From contig VWZP01007922.1 of the NCBI GenBank assembly GCA_013396995.1, positions 372,001-436,000 on the forward strand: DNA of 64,000 nucleotides. The letters run 5' to 3'. How positions within the stretch are numbered: the first letter of the stretch is position 1; each line of letters starts with the position of its first letter. Below, one piece after another: positions 1-11,979 of the stretch. A program made the translations under genes and the position numbers. The notes beneath the pieces are model-generated. The model had not been told where the DNA came from and did no database searches. It worked only from the letters and a program-made list of their open reading frames with translations. Origin of the DNA: Dicaeum eximium (Eukaryota > Chordata > Aves > Passeriformes > Dicaeidae).

Positions 1-3000
1 CAGGCTATTACTTTAAATGTAGTCTTCCTTATGAAAAAAAGTTATGTATAAAAAGTTATAATTCAAGGACAGTGCAAGTGCTACTGAAATCAGTGGTGTT
101 GTTTTATGCTGACTTTCCTTTTGCTTTGCAGCTGAAAAATGAATTAATTTTCAAAGTGAGAAGTGATTTAATCCTCTCTCCTGGCATGAGAATGTACCAC
201 TACCATTACACTTGACAACTTTGTCTGGTGTTTTCTAGAAGTTTTTTAAATGGAGTTGGCTTTCTTTTTCTTCAGAGGGAGAAGGAATTTTTCCACATAT
301 TTAAACCAAAATCAATACCCTACTTTGTCATTAATTTTCTTGAGATCAATAGGTCATTTATGAATTAAAATGTTGTCATAAAAATGTAGGCCTGAATGTA
401 CATAGCAGGCCTATTTTTCTTGGTCTGTAGGTTCCATATAAGTGTAACTTCACTGAGCTTTATCTTTATCTACAGCGTGTAATTAAGCAATGACCTGTAG
501 CACTCCTCCTCATCTCTCTCCTTGATAATCCCAGGTACTGGGTGCACATTGCAGGGAACAAATGAGCAGAGAAGTCAAGTGCAAAGGCCACACACTCATG
601 TGTACTTTTTCTGAGTATACAGATCTGAAGTAAGACAATAATCTGTGCCTCAGACATTTTTGCGCTTATCCATTTGTGGGAAGGATGTGTGCAGTCAATT
701 GATAGATATCTTCTCTCACAGCTGGGGTTTCAAAATCAAAGAGCTGCTTCTGCACTGTGTTTCATGATTCTTTCTAGAAAAATCTATCCCTCAGTCTTCT
801 GCCACAAAAGAGGCTGATCCTGCTCTCTGGTATGTTCCTGACTCAAAATGACAGGACCATGTAGCTATGCAAGTGTATGAGATGAGCATGTCACAACCCC
901 AAGCTACACCTCCTGTGACATCAAAGCAGAGGAGTGAGCATTTAGAAACTCAGTATCAAATTATTTTTCAGTGACTCTGTGTTAAACACCCTTGGAAACA
1001 CCCTTTTATTCTCATGAGTGGATGTCTGATCACTTGGGAAGAAGTCACAAGTCTTTCATGGCCTGTCTTCATCCTTGTCTAGTACCTGTACAAAGAAAGT
1101 TAACTCAGATTATTAGAGTTTCTACATAAAATTGTCAGTGACAGAAAAAATTATCCACTTGAAGGAATCCAAGTAGAAAAATACAAGGCTGACAAATCAG
1201 AATATGGCAACAAAAAGACAAACAAAAAGTCAGATGTCCCAGAGTAACAAACACAGAGCTATGTAGAGACTGCTCCCTGAATCCATCTTACAAAAAGTAT
1301 GTGCCTAAAGCCATCTTTTGGGACCATTGTGCTCCTTGGTGGATGCAGGTGTGAGGAAGGATAATTTAAAAAAGACCACTGATTCTGCAGAATCCAGAAA
1401 ACAGTCTTGATCAGTCTGGAGGAGCTGCTCAACTGAATGTGTTTTATCCTTTGTCTCTGGGCTGAGATCTCTCTTCTAAATATTTGCAATTATCTTCCCA
1501 AAACTGTGAGTCTGTGACAAGAGACATATAAATATCATTATCTAAGGCCTTTGTAGAGGCATTTATACAACCACACGAGGGTAGGAACAGTGAGGTGACA
1601 CAGACAAAGATTCACAGGTGAAATCTGCCAGTCCAACTCATTTTCCACCAGTGCTAACTTACCCATTCTCTAAACTCCCTGAAACAGTAGCAGTGTGTGT
1701 GGATGTCTGGAGGGTGCCAAAGGAACTATTGCTATAGTTTTTTGTAGTCACTTGAAGGTTTGGATTTTCTTGGGCTCCCTGTCTCATATTCACCCTTGAC
1801 ATGTACTCTCTTTGCAATATGTATGTTAAAGGCCTTGGGAATTGCAAAGGTTGCCTTGTAATAAGGGCTTTTTCTGGTACTGAGCCTGCATGTCTGGCTG
1901 CCTGTTAGCAAAATTTCAGTTTCCTTCCTGTGTGAGCATGCTGAATAAGCCACTGCTGCTCCTGCACTACTTCCCCTCAGGTGCCAAGCTTCCTTCTTGT
2001 ACTTCAAACAAGACTGTTATCCAGGAGCTGCTTAGTAATAGCACTAGCAAAGCCTTGAATTAGTTTCCAATATACTGAATCAAGGAGAAAAGAAAACAAA
2101 GGAACAAGTGGAATATTTGTTCAGGATCAGTGAACAACCACTGACTCTTTCCAGGCATTTAGGTCCAGACTCCCAAAAGGATTTAGTACTAACTTCCATT
2201 AAAATCAATTTGGATTAACTACTTTTTTAAAAAATTCAGACTTTAGAAAGTAAGAACTTCACAACAAGGATCAATGCTTTCAGACACACTAAACTCAAAG
2301 AAATTTCTTCAGGAAGTGTATTATAACTATAGCTATTGTTGGGGCTGTTACAGAAAATAATTTATGAAGACATTTCTGTCACTGACAGAGGGACATGGCT
2401 CTCTCTTGATTTCTTTAATGTCTCATTTGATTTCATATTAATTCCAACAAAGTCAAAACACATACATCCACAGTGGGTCATTTGTCAAGGATATGAAAGT
2501 AGAGTGAGAAATAGAAAGGTGGATGTAATCAAAATATTAGAGAAGTAAAATAGCCATATTTTTCGGAGGGCTAAGTATCTGCAGCGATGTAATCATTAGA
2601 TGGTTCTCATATTGAGAACACAAATTGTAGTGACATTGATTTTCTAGGATTCAAAAGATGTTAAACACTTGGTGTTTCCCTCATTCAGCTCCTGAAGTTT
2701 AAAAATTCCCACTGCTGTTTTTGGGAAAAGGCCCTAGGAATTCCCAGAGCTGCTGTGTTGTTCATCTGCATATTAGGGTACTAAATAAAAGAAAAATAGT
2801 GAGAAAAGCCATGTGTGAACATAAAAATATTGCTGAGGTTTAGGCCATACTTCCACTTCTCTTAGGTTATACTAGAAATATATATATGACTGAAAAAGTA
2901 TTTGTTCCACATTAAATTCAGTATTATTCCCTCAGCTCTGAAGTCTGAAGGGTCCTTCTCACTCTTCTGTCCTCAGAGGAAGGGGACTCACATTTTTTCC

Positions 3001-5421
3001 TGAGTTCTGATATACTCTGAATGCTAAGTCTAACACAAGAGCTGGGCTGGATCTGAAAGACAGAGAATATCTGCTCTTCTCCTCCAGAGATAAAGCATTC
3101 ACAAGATAAGAGGAGACAGCAGAATGCGTTCATCTTGTCAAATGACACTTTAACTGGAGTACAACTTCTTAACTGCTGTGTTTGTACAAATTTAGCATAT
3201 AGAGTGATACTGGCAAGCACTCCTGGAAATTTTCTGAGCTCCAACATGTACAGAATATCTTTTTCTTCACAACGTGTTCTTGTACAATCTCTGCAGCAAG
3301 AGGCAGATCAAATTTATTTCAATGCTATGGCTTGGGTTTTTAATTTGCTACAATGATGGCTAGGGGTGCCCAAAGTCATCATCAGTCAGTTTTTGTTCCA
3401 TACAAAGCAATGAGGCCACCACCATGCAAAAGATCACTGAATCCTTCAAAGAGGCATTTGAAGAAAGGGAGTGGTGCAGCACAGAGCTTTGGCTACTTAT
3501 GCAGGTCAAATCTGCTGGAATTGCTACGAGCATATTAACCCAGATTTGGTTTTCTTCATACTGTTTATAACTTAATCCATTTACAGTCTGTATCCTTAAA
3601 GTCATCATGATCACCTTGCAGTATTTTCTATTGCTCTCTTTACCAGCCCAAACAGCAAAACATGCAAATGAAATCTAATGGCACCATATTTCAGACAAAA
3701 CTTTAAAAAAAGAGTCAGTGAATACATGCAACCTATTACCACTGCATAAGCCTTTATTCCCTTGGGCAATTCTATAAATACCAGCCTATTTATTTCTCAT
3801 TTAGCTCAATGTCACTGAAAGTGAATCAGACCCTTAATACTATTTCATATATTTATTTATGCTGACCACTACACTTATGAGTCTCACTTTCACAGAAAGC
3901 CAGAATCTTTGTTACTGCTGGAGCTCTAACATGAGGAAGGCTGAGTCAGGAGGATGTTATTAGAAGGACCTGGCATCCATACAACCTGCTTCCTGGCAAG
4001 GATCTTGTGACACCTGTAAACCTTATGTGTCTCTGTAAAACACTGGTAGATTGTGGGGTAGATTGACACAGAGTGTTAATTAAGGTATGTGGTCTGTTGA
4101 TATAAGCCACTTTGTGTGCAATTGTTTAAAAGAGGAGAAAGCCAGTCAGTTGGATGAAATCAGAGCAATTAAATATCTATTCACAAATGTAAAATGTAGC
4201 CAACCCAGCAGACACACAGGGCAGCTGTGAATAACATGCCAAAGAGAAAGAGGCCTCTGAATATTTGTGATTGAAAGGTATCATTGTCTTGTGCAGCATG
4301 AGAGAAGCCTGCTGCTTCTTTTTAAAATCTAATAAAAAAAAAAAACCAAAAAAACAAGAGCTCTTGGCTCAGAGCTTCACAGCATAGATTACAACCCAAA
4401 CTATCAGTATACATGACAGAAAGTGTTTTTTCTCCCTAATGGGCTTCAGTCCTTTCTAGGCACATCCTTTAATTGGAGGCAGAGTGCTGTACTTTGACAG
4501 TTTTGGCCTGTTATGGGTTTCATAAGGTAAAATGTTGCTGAAGAAGTAAGATGTTAAATCTAAAGCTCTACAACCCTTTAAAAGGGTTCAAAACGCAGGT
4601 GTTGCACAAGGAAAGGGCTACGGAACTTGACAAGAAATAGGGCTGAAAACTGACAGAAATGTCAGAGGCTGCTGTTTCTGAGACTGGCTTTGGTGGAGAT
4701 TTGTGGAGACATCTTGAATAGCCTGAGTAATACAAGAGAAACAAGACAGAGAAACATTTCAGCAAGACACACCAGATTTTGAACTGATTTCAGACAAAAA
4801 ACTCAGCACATTCCTGTACACTACAAGCACACATAGAGATGTGTACACACTCAGAATATTGATGTCTCTGCCAATACCTGCATATATCTATAGCTACTTC
4901 TGTCATATATCCTCTGTATAAACAACCTCCCACTTAATACCCAACTTTCTCTCAAAAAAAGAAGAAATATCATGGAAATTTGTTAGTCTACGTTTATTCA
5001 CACATACAGAATTTCCCGTGTCTTAAACTCATTAATGCAAAAGATAAGAGCACTTATTCTTTTCTGATCCTTTATTGAAATTGTTCCTCAAAATCTTGCA
5101 TTATTTTACTTCTTTGCATAACAAAATATTGACATGACAGGAGATTTTATTTTTTGATGGCAATCTGAAAAGATGCTGCCTCTGTAAGCAAATGAGACAT
5201 CATTACCTCTGTAAGCAAATGACAGTCGTCATTGTTCAGTGGCTTCTCAAAGAAAACAAAAATGAAAGAGGTGCACTGTTGGAACCTGGATACTGACAAT
5301 TTTAAATTTTGTGTTGAAAAGCACAGACCCACAAGAGAATACTACATTTGACCTGAGGCCATGGAGGAAGCTTCCAAAATTGATTGATAGCACTGAGCTC
5401 ATGAGTGTGTATTTTATATAG
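1..5421. other. Non-coding AT-rich sequence, no gene seen
   Basis: Both strands carry frequent stops and only short, low-complexity frames, none resembling a known protein. Small local structure includes an A-rich tract near 4332-4357 and a two-copy 28-bp tandem duplication at 5179-5234. I saw no CR1, LTR, tRNA or CpG island here. It reads as ordinary unique intergenic or intronic DNA. Confidence 0.6.
5179..5234. repeat. Two-copy 28-bp imperfect tandem duplication
   Basis: The 17-base core CCTCTGTAAGCAAATGA occurs at 5179 and again at 5207, giving a 28-bp period. The sequence after each core (GACATCATT versus CAGTCGTCATT) is similar but diverged. This looks like a small replication-slippage duplication. 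Confidence 0.75.
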
Positions 5422-5832
5422 AAGTATGTGATACCACAGGGTGGAAAACTTGGGGTTTAATGTTTTACAATATAGTAATATATGTAAGTCAAGATGGAGG
5501 TTTTTAGGTGTTGGCTAAGTTGTTCTTTTCCATCTTTTTCCTTCTTCTTCATGGATTTTGGTGGTGTTATGTAATTGGTCAGAAAAGTCTGCAGTGCGGG
5601 CTTCGGGTAATTAGTTATTGGGTTAAAAGCAAAAATTATTTAGGTGTCAAGTCTTAATTAGATAGTTTTAAAAGACCTTAGAAAGAAAGGCATCCATTTT
5701 GTGCCGTGTTAGTTAAAAGCAACAGAACTCACACTTTGTAAAACTATAATATAAATAAGAATTAATAAACACCCAAGACCGAACAAGAAAAACACCTGTC
5801 TCCTGTACATTCATCTCAACCCTAACAAAGTA
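5422..5832 (+). mobile_element. Solo LTR of an avian endogenous retrovirus, with 5-bp target-site duplication
   Basis: The LTR body runs from 5427 (TGTGATACCACAGGG) to 5827 (ends CCCTAACA), 401 bp with canonical TG...CA ends. The pentamer AAGTA lies immediately outside both ends (5422-5426 and 5828-5832), a perfect target-site duplication of the length typical of ERVL-type insertions. A polyadenylation signal AATAAA at 5764-5769 lies about 60 bp before the end, which fits the R/U5 part and sets the plus orientation. The middle (GGTAATTAGTTATTGGGTTAAAAG, in pieces around 5606-5629) resembles LTRs I know from passerine genomes; the subfamily is from memory and not asserted. No primer-binding site, gag or pol follows, so this is a solo LTR left by recombination between two LTRs. 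No open reading frame is expected in it. Confidence 0.8.
5764..5769 (+). promoter_or_regulatory. LTR polyadenylation signal (AATAAA)
   Basis: The hexamer AATAAA lies about 60 bp upstream of the LTR 3' end, where retroviral LTRs place their poly(A) signal. It is used here mainly to orient the element; whether it still acts is unknown. Confidence 0.5.
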
Positions 5833-6376
5833 AAAAACCCATAAAAACGCTATATTAAATGGTGCTCTCTGTGAGGAGTTATATAAAGAGTTGTTTTCAA
5901 CAATATAAAGGGTTTTTTTCAAATCTTTGATTTGAAGCTTTTGGAAGTTTTTAAAATTGTTTTTAAGGTACTTGTTTGAATTGTTGTTATATGTTGAACA
6001 GTGTTTATTTTGTTGTAAGGTCTGCTGGTTTAAGTACTGCTCCCACTCAAGACCCATTTCCTAAGTAGCTCATGTGATGGTTTTGCAGGTCTTCCCCTAT
6101 CATCTGCCTCTCTCCAGCACAAATTATGAGACACTTTGGCTATGGCTGAGATCTCAGGGAAGTGAGTCACATTACAGTTAGCTCATTTATTCAGAACAGT
6201 ATCATAGTCTTTTGTTCAGCTTTAATAAAATGCAATTATTACACTGTCTCTTGTTGTGATTAATTCAGACAATGTTTACAGACAAGACATTCTGCAGATA
6301 TCTGCTGTTATTGCTGGTATTGCTGTCCAATGCATTTAACCACGTCCTTCTGCCACCTGTAATTACAGATCCATAT

Positions 6377-6405
6377 CTTCTCTCTCTCTCACTGTCTCTC
6401 TCTCC
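6377..6405. repeat. Imperfect (TC)n microsatellite
   Basis: Two blocks of TC dinucleotides are separated by ACTG, forming a short pyrimidine tract on the plus strand. Confidence 0.8.
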
Positions 6406-7054
6406 GTTTTCCTTCTAGTTTGTCTGTATAAGCCCAAACAGATTTCAGCTGTGATTCCTAATGGAGTGGTGGTGTCTAAACTTGCAGAAAAATTGTCTCC
6501 AGCATGAGTTCAGCTGTGCTACGAGCTGAATTCAAGAAGCTTATTTGCAGTGAATAGTAATTACAGCATTATTGAGTCTATGAATGTGTGAACAATGAAA
6601 CACTTTATACTAGAAGATGACATTTCTTCTATTAAATGCAGTTTAAGTATAACCCTTTATATAGCTCTGTCTCCTGTAACACACTGAGACTACTGATGGT
6701 GATAACTGCTCACAACAGATTATTTTCCCTGGACTCATTTGAGTAGTTGCAGAGAATACAGGTAAAGAACAAACTGAGTAAAAACTTCCTCCAAAAAGCT
6801 GGTCAGAAAACCTCTTGCTCTGAAAGAGATTTGATGCAAGCCTTGCTAGCTGAAATTATCTGGCAGTGAGAAGTTAGACAAGAATGTCAAATGATGTCTT
6901 CTTGTCTTTAAATGTGACAATTTGTAACTAAAATAAAAAGGTATTGAAAAGGGATCCATGTGCTACAGTGTATCCTGAAATCCTGTACTAGGTATCCTGA
7001 AATGCTCTACTTCCCCCACTTGTTCTTTCTTCCATTTCTCAATACTAAACACCA

Positions 7055-7116
7055 CCCCCCCCCAAAAAAAAAAAAACCCAAACAAACAAACAAACAAACA
7101 AAAAAACAAAAAACCC
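7055..7116. repeat. Compound C9-A13-(CAAA)n microsatellite
   Basis: A run of nine C is followed directly by thirteen A, then CCCA, then repeated CAAA units decaying into A-rich sequence. Such tracts are slippage-prone and often mis-sequenced. On the minus strand the tract forces the F/C/L-rich pseudo-frame seen there. Confidence 0.9.
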
Positions 7117-7994
7117 CAGCAGATTTCAACACCAGCAAATTCTACAACTTTCAAATATTCCATTGATGCAGAACAAAAGAAAATAGCCCTGCCATTTAAT
7201 CGCAATGAGCCAGTTTGCCAATGTTCTCCAGACTCATACCTCTAAGTATGAGACTGAGAGTCCTTGTCAGCTCCTGGCTTTTAGTACTCTTTACAGTGAT
7301 GTGCAAAAGAAGGGTGAATGAGCTCTGAACACACCAGGCAGGAGCCAACTACCATGAAAAAAAATCAACATTCATCCTGCCAAGACACTTATTCTTGAAC
7401 TTTTAAAATCAACTACTCAAGATGGCACTGTTGAAATTCAGGTATACTAATACAGCTTTACAGCCTTTGGCTGAAACTGGCTGACACACAGCATATTCAA
7501 TCTGGGAAAAGGACATTTTCTCTCATTTTGGTCAGCCATCTAGCCATGTTCTTGGTAACACTGAAGACATTATGCTCATTAATGTGATTCTGACAATATT
7601 TTTAATCTTTGTCTCGTCAGGTTTTTTTGCTCCTGTGTTTAAGGTTGTTTTCTTTATTTTATTTGGTCTTAGATTCCACGAGTATTTCTTTTCTTACAGT
7701 GTGTTATTTTGCTTTTCACACTCTGGCATTTCTTTTCTGAAATGTTATCACAATTATCTCATGGGAATTTTTCAAGCATCCCATCCACCCATCCCACCCC
7801 ATTCTCCAGTCTGTGCCATCTCTTTAACAAGCATCTCCAGACACCAGCTGAGAGCTTGTCTGTCTTGTGAGGAGAAAAGACACACAACTGTACAGAATCA
7901 GAAGAGTATTGTGTAACTAATGGACAAATTCAAGCTCTTCCTGCTATCTGAATCCTATTTATCACTAAAGGCTGAGAAAATAAAATTGATCCGC

Positions 7995-8014
7995 TTTTTT
8001 TTTTTTTTTTTTTT
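7995..8014. repeat. T20 homopolymer
   Basis: Twenty consecutive T on the plus strand. No adjoining retroelement similarity was seen, so I do not read it as the poly(A) tail of a retrocopy. Confidence 0.9.
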
Positions 8015-11000
8015 ACTTCCTTAAATGCATGATGTCATGTAACTGCAATATATGAAATTTGGAACTGCTGTGTGCTTCCTCTGCTTCCCTCTATGACACA
8101 TAGATATAATTTTGCAACAGCAGGTTGGGAATAAGGGGAGAAACAAGCAACTTAGGAAGAAGAATTTGGATCAAATGCAAATGTACCTAGAAATATTAAC
8201 ATTCATATATGGCTGTTATATTTGAATTGAAGAGAAAACCCTAGAAACTCTGCCAGCAATATTCTTATAAATTGAATTTTCTTGAGGACTCCTTTGAACA
8301 TCAATTGCTTTCATCATTACTGTTACTATTTATTTTTCTTTTTAAACAAACTGAGATTATTTTCCTGGAATGGTGCCTTGTCCTGTGGCCATCAAGAGCA
8401 GCAGATACCGCCCAGCACAGCCTGAAATCTGGTTTATAACCTCACTCTCCTCGTAACTCAGGGTGAGGACAAGCCTGATCAACTGTAATTCTTTTTATTA
8501 TTATTTTTGGCCATCTCAAGAAAGCAATTTATATTCAGACTGCAACCTGGAGTCAAGCACAAGTAAACAGGATGGTTGTGGAGTTTTATTTCCCAGTTAA
8601 GCCTTTATTACCAAAGGCACAAGTCTGAATGCATTGCATGCGTTAAAACACAAGGCAATTCCTCAAGCAGAGACTTGACTGCTGCTGGTGAGAGCTGGGG
8701 GCTGTGAGCTTGGACCTCTGGTTTCTCATTTTCAGATGAGCTGCTAAGTGACCCTTGTCAGCTTTAGTTCCCAGTGCCTCAGTTTCCCCAGCTGTGAAAG
8801 GATGAACCAAGAATTGAACCAATACCAAGAATTAGGTATTGCCAGAGGGGGATAGAGTGTGACACCTTTATTCAGAACTGAGTGGTGAGATCGATTTCAG
8901 TCTGAGGAAAGAGTAACAGTGTCTGGCCATTAGTGTTTATAAAGCAACTGGACTCTTGGCTGATGGTTTAGATTAGATTTCAGTGCTGAGGCATTACCAT
9001 GAAGGGTTCTTCAACACGGTTAAAATAGATTAGATAAAGGAAGTGTTTTGAGAGGTTTGGGTAAACAAGATGCGGAGAATCCTGATGATGGTGGGAAGAA
9101 CAGTTCCAAGGATGAATAATAAACAGAAAGAGAGGCCCTACTGGAACAAGACAGTATTGTGTTTGTGTGGTTTTTATTCCTTTGATGTTTGAAGTGGGAA
9201 AAAAAAATAAAAGGGGAAGACAGGTAAAATAAAAACAGAGTATGAGAGTTTTTCTTGAATTCAATATGATGTTATATAAGAAACAAACTATGCCTTTCTC
9301 CCCCCTTTTGGAGATATTTAGCCTTCTAATTTAATTTTTCATTCTTAGACCATTCTGTTATTTTTAAAATAGCCCTAGGAAATGAAAAGTCAAGAATGTT
9401 CACATATTCTAAAAATAAATATTTTGGCATTTTTAAAAATTGCTGGCATCCAAACTGAACTTTTTTATGAATTTTCTTTTTTTTTTTATAGTGTTAATTG
9501 GATTCATGCTTAATTTACTATTTTATTCTTTGTGGAAAAAGAAAAAATTCTTCTTTCTGTTCAAAGTTCTGTCCTTTCCTGTGCAAAGTGGGTGCCAGAG
9601 AAGATACTTGGTGTTGGATACATGGGGTTTTTTTCACTCAATAAAATACTAGAAAATCCTTCAGGAACCAGCTCTCTAAAGAGAAATTGACTTCTGCCTA
9701 AGCATTTTGTAGCTATGTCCTAATTTTAAGTGTCCAAGAAGCATAAATGCAAAGGTATTTGACTTTGCAGCCTCTGGGGAAGGCAGCAGCCCCTATCACC
9801 ATCAGCTGCTGCTCAGCTGCATACCTCCCTTCACTCTTCATTAATTTTCTTAAAAATCCAGTGTGAATGCTTCACCTTCAATTGATCAAAACCTCACAAA
9901 TGATAGGCTAAGGATTTCACACAGGGAAATGATTATGTTGTGTGGAGGGTGGGAGATTGATGGCTGTTCAAAGGCCACTAAGATCATGCAAGCCTCAATA
10001 TTTTTCCAAATCCATCAAAAAATATCCTCTTGAAAGCTCTCTGGTATTCAGGGACTGATTTTTCTTGATTTCAAGGAGAGCAGAACAAAGTTTGCAGGAA
10101 TTGCAAGAATGGGCAAGCGTGGAGCTGATGGAGATAAATTGCTCATGATGGAATGGGCATGGAAAGACCTAATCCCGTGGTGACAGAGGCTTAGAAAGGA
10201 ATATGGGCAGTTTGCAAAGTAGTGACAAACATGGAATAGGAGCACAGAACAGGGTGTGTCCCAGAGCTCTGCAGTGTGTCACAGATCTCTTGCCAGGCAA
10301 TGCTTTGGGAATTATCACGAGACTGGCAGGGAAGAAGGTCCAGGTCTCCTCAGCTGCCTGTGCCCTGGCCCAGGACTCTCCGTGTGAGGAAAACCCTTTC
10401 TAGCAGATGGAGTTTATGAGCCACAGACACACATCCCGAAAAAAAATCAATTTCTGGCAGTGGAGCACAGCAATCCCTCTCTGTCTTACCCCCACACACA
10501 GCATTACAGGATTCTCCCCAGACTGATCACTGCCAAATGGAGATGGGGGAGGGAAAAAAGAGAGGTCATTTGAACGATGTGTGTTAAAAATCATTGCTTT
10601 GCACTGCATCTGGAGACATGACACAAACCCTTCTTCATCTCCCAGCCACCTCCCTGAGGATAAACAGTGCTAGCTCCAGTTCACAAGTCCAGAAGAAGAC
10701 ACAAATCGGGGTGCAGCGACTTTGTTCAAGTTATGCTCTGAAAATCACACCAGCCTCTGGAAATAAATCTAATTTGCAAAATTTCTCCTCAGATTATCTC
10801 ATTTTTCATTTTGTCCACAGGAAAAAAAGCCTAATGAAAGGTTTCAATTAAATTAAACAAGGCGAGAATGTAACTTCAAATATTTATTTTACTGTCTTCA
10901 CTTTGAAGAGAACAGGAAGGATGAAAAACAAGTGATATTTTCAAAATTCATTTACATTGATATTTATCAGAAATATTTTAACATGAAATATACATTTACT

Positions 11001-11619
11001 TTAGAAATGTCTCTTGGCTAAAGAAAATTTAAAAAAAATAAATAAACAAGAAGTTCTGCATGAAATTTTTTTTGCCCAGTAAAAATGTGCTTCCAGTCTC
11101 CAATCTAATTGGCTCTTTACATTGAATAGCAGGTTTGCAAACCCAATCCTAAAACCTACTTGGATCCTAAAAAGGGGGACCAAGAGTCTCCAGTTTGTCT
11201 GTGGCATTGCCATTGCCGTTCATTTTCAACAAAAGCCACTCCAATACCATAATGATGGGTGCAAAAACCAACACACTTGGACTGACAATGGGTAATAAAT
11301 GTCTGCAGTGCTCATGCTGATCCTTTGAAATGCTCCTGTTTGTTTTGTCCTTCATGTTCATGATTTGCCCTGGTCTTCCACAAAGCCACTTCTTTCCTCC
11401 CTAAAGTCCAGATTCTGTGTCCTAAGCCCAGGGCTTATTCTCACTCTCCGTGCTGTTGTTTGTGAAAGGGAGGTGAGAAATTATCTCAGATGTGCTATGA
11501 AAGGGAAAATTATAGCACAAACTTATGTCATCCTGCTTTCTTTGGGTAATCTCTTTCTTCAAATTGCAATCAGTTCAGGGTACCACTGGCAGCAGATGAA
11601 AACTGGGTAAACAGACTCA

Positions 11620-11930
11620 AAACATCCTGTCTTGGTTTTCTTTGCCATGTAAGCTGATCAAAAAACCCACAGGGTTAATATAGAAAAACATCCACGTCAT
11701 GTCTGGCTGCGTAACCACTGTAGGCAGTCGAATTAGTTTAGGCAGGCTGGGTGTTGGCCAGAATGTCAAAGGATGCATTTTAAGTGTCCAGCAATTCAAT
11801 TTCATTAAGTAGCTCATTGCTATCCCGTGCCATTGCGGCTGAGTACCTGCGATGGTTCATTAGTTTTTATCAACAGCCATTATGAAATCATTGCTCTGCT
11901 TTCACATTTCGCAGGGACATTACTGCTGAC
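11620..11930. other. Possible conserved non-coding (regulatory) element
   Basis: This stretch differs in texture from its surroundings. It keeps several CpGs (ACGTCATG, TGCGTAACC, AGTCGAATT, CCCGTGCCATTGCGG, CTGCGATGG, TTTCGCAGG) while the nearby DNA is CpG-poor. It also holds motif-like strings such as a CRE half-site (ACGTCA) and homeodomain cores (ATTAGT, TTCATTAAG). It has no open frame of note. This texture is common in deeply conserved vertebrate enhancers, but without an alignment conservation is only inferred. Confidence 0.3.
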
Positions 11931-11964
11931 CCAGGGAGAAACAATAAGGGATCAGAGAGCGATG

Positions 11965-11979
11965 GTGTGTGTGTGTGTG
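11965..11979. repeat. Short (GT)n microsatellite
   Basis: About seven and a half GT units on the plus strand. Confidence 0.85.

Larger units (their letters stand above)
5833..11619. other. Non-coding unique sequence with simple repeats, no gene seen
   Basis: No frame in this stretch resembles a known protein. It holds a TC-rich tract (6377-6405), a C/A-rich compound microsatellite (7055-7116) and a T20 run (7995-8014), listed separately. The frame at 7572-7916 (+) is a hydrophobic, F/L-rich translation of T-rich DNA and is not taken as a gene. I saw no LINE or LTR similarity. Confidence 0.55.

Noticed and set aside
5349..5426. Earlier start for the LTR at 5.4 kb (TG at 5349)
   Set aside because: No flanking duplication supports it, whereas starting at 5427 gives a perfect 5-bp duplication with the right end.
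7572..7916. Hydrophobic 114-codon frame that could pass for a membrane protein
   Set aside because: Phenylalanine and leucine content comes from T-rich DNA; no family likeness, no transcript signals.
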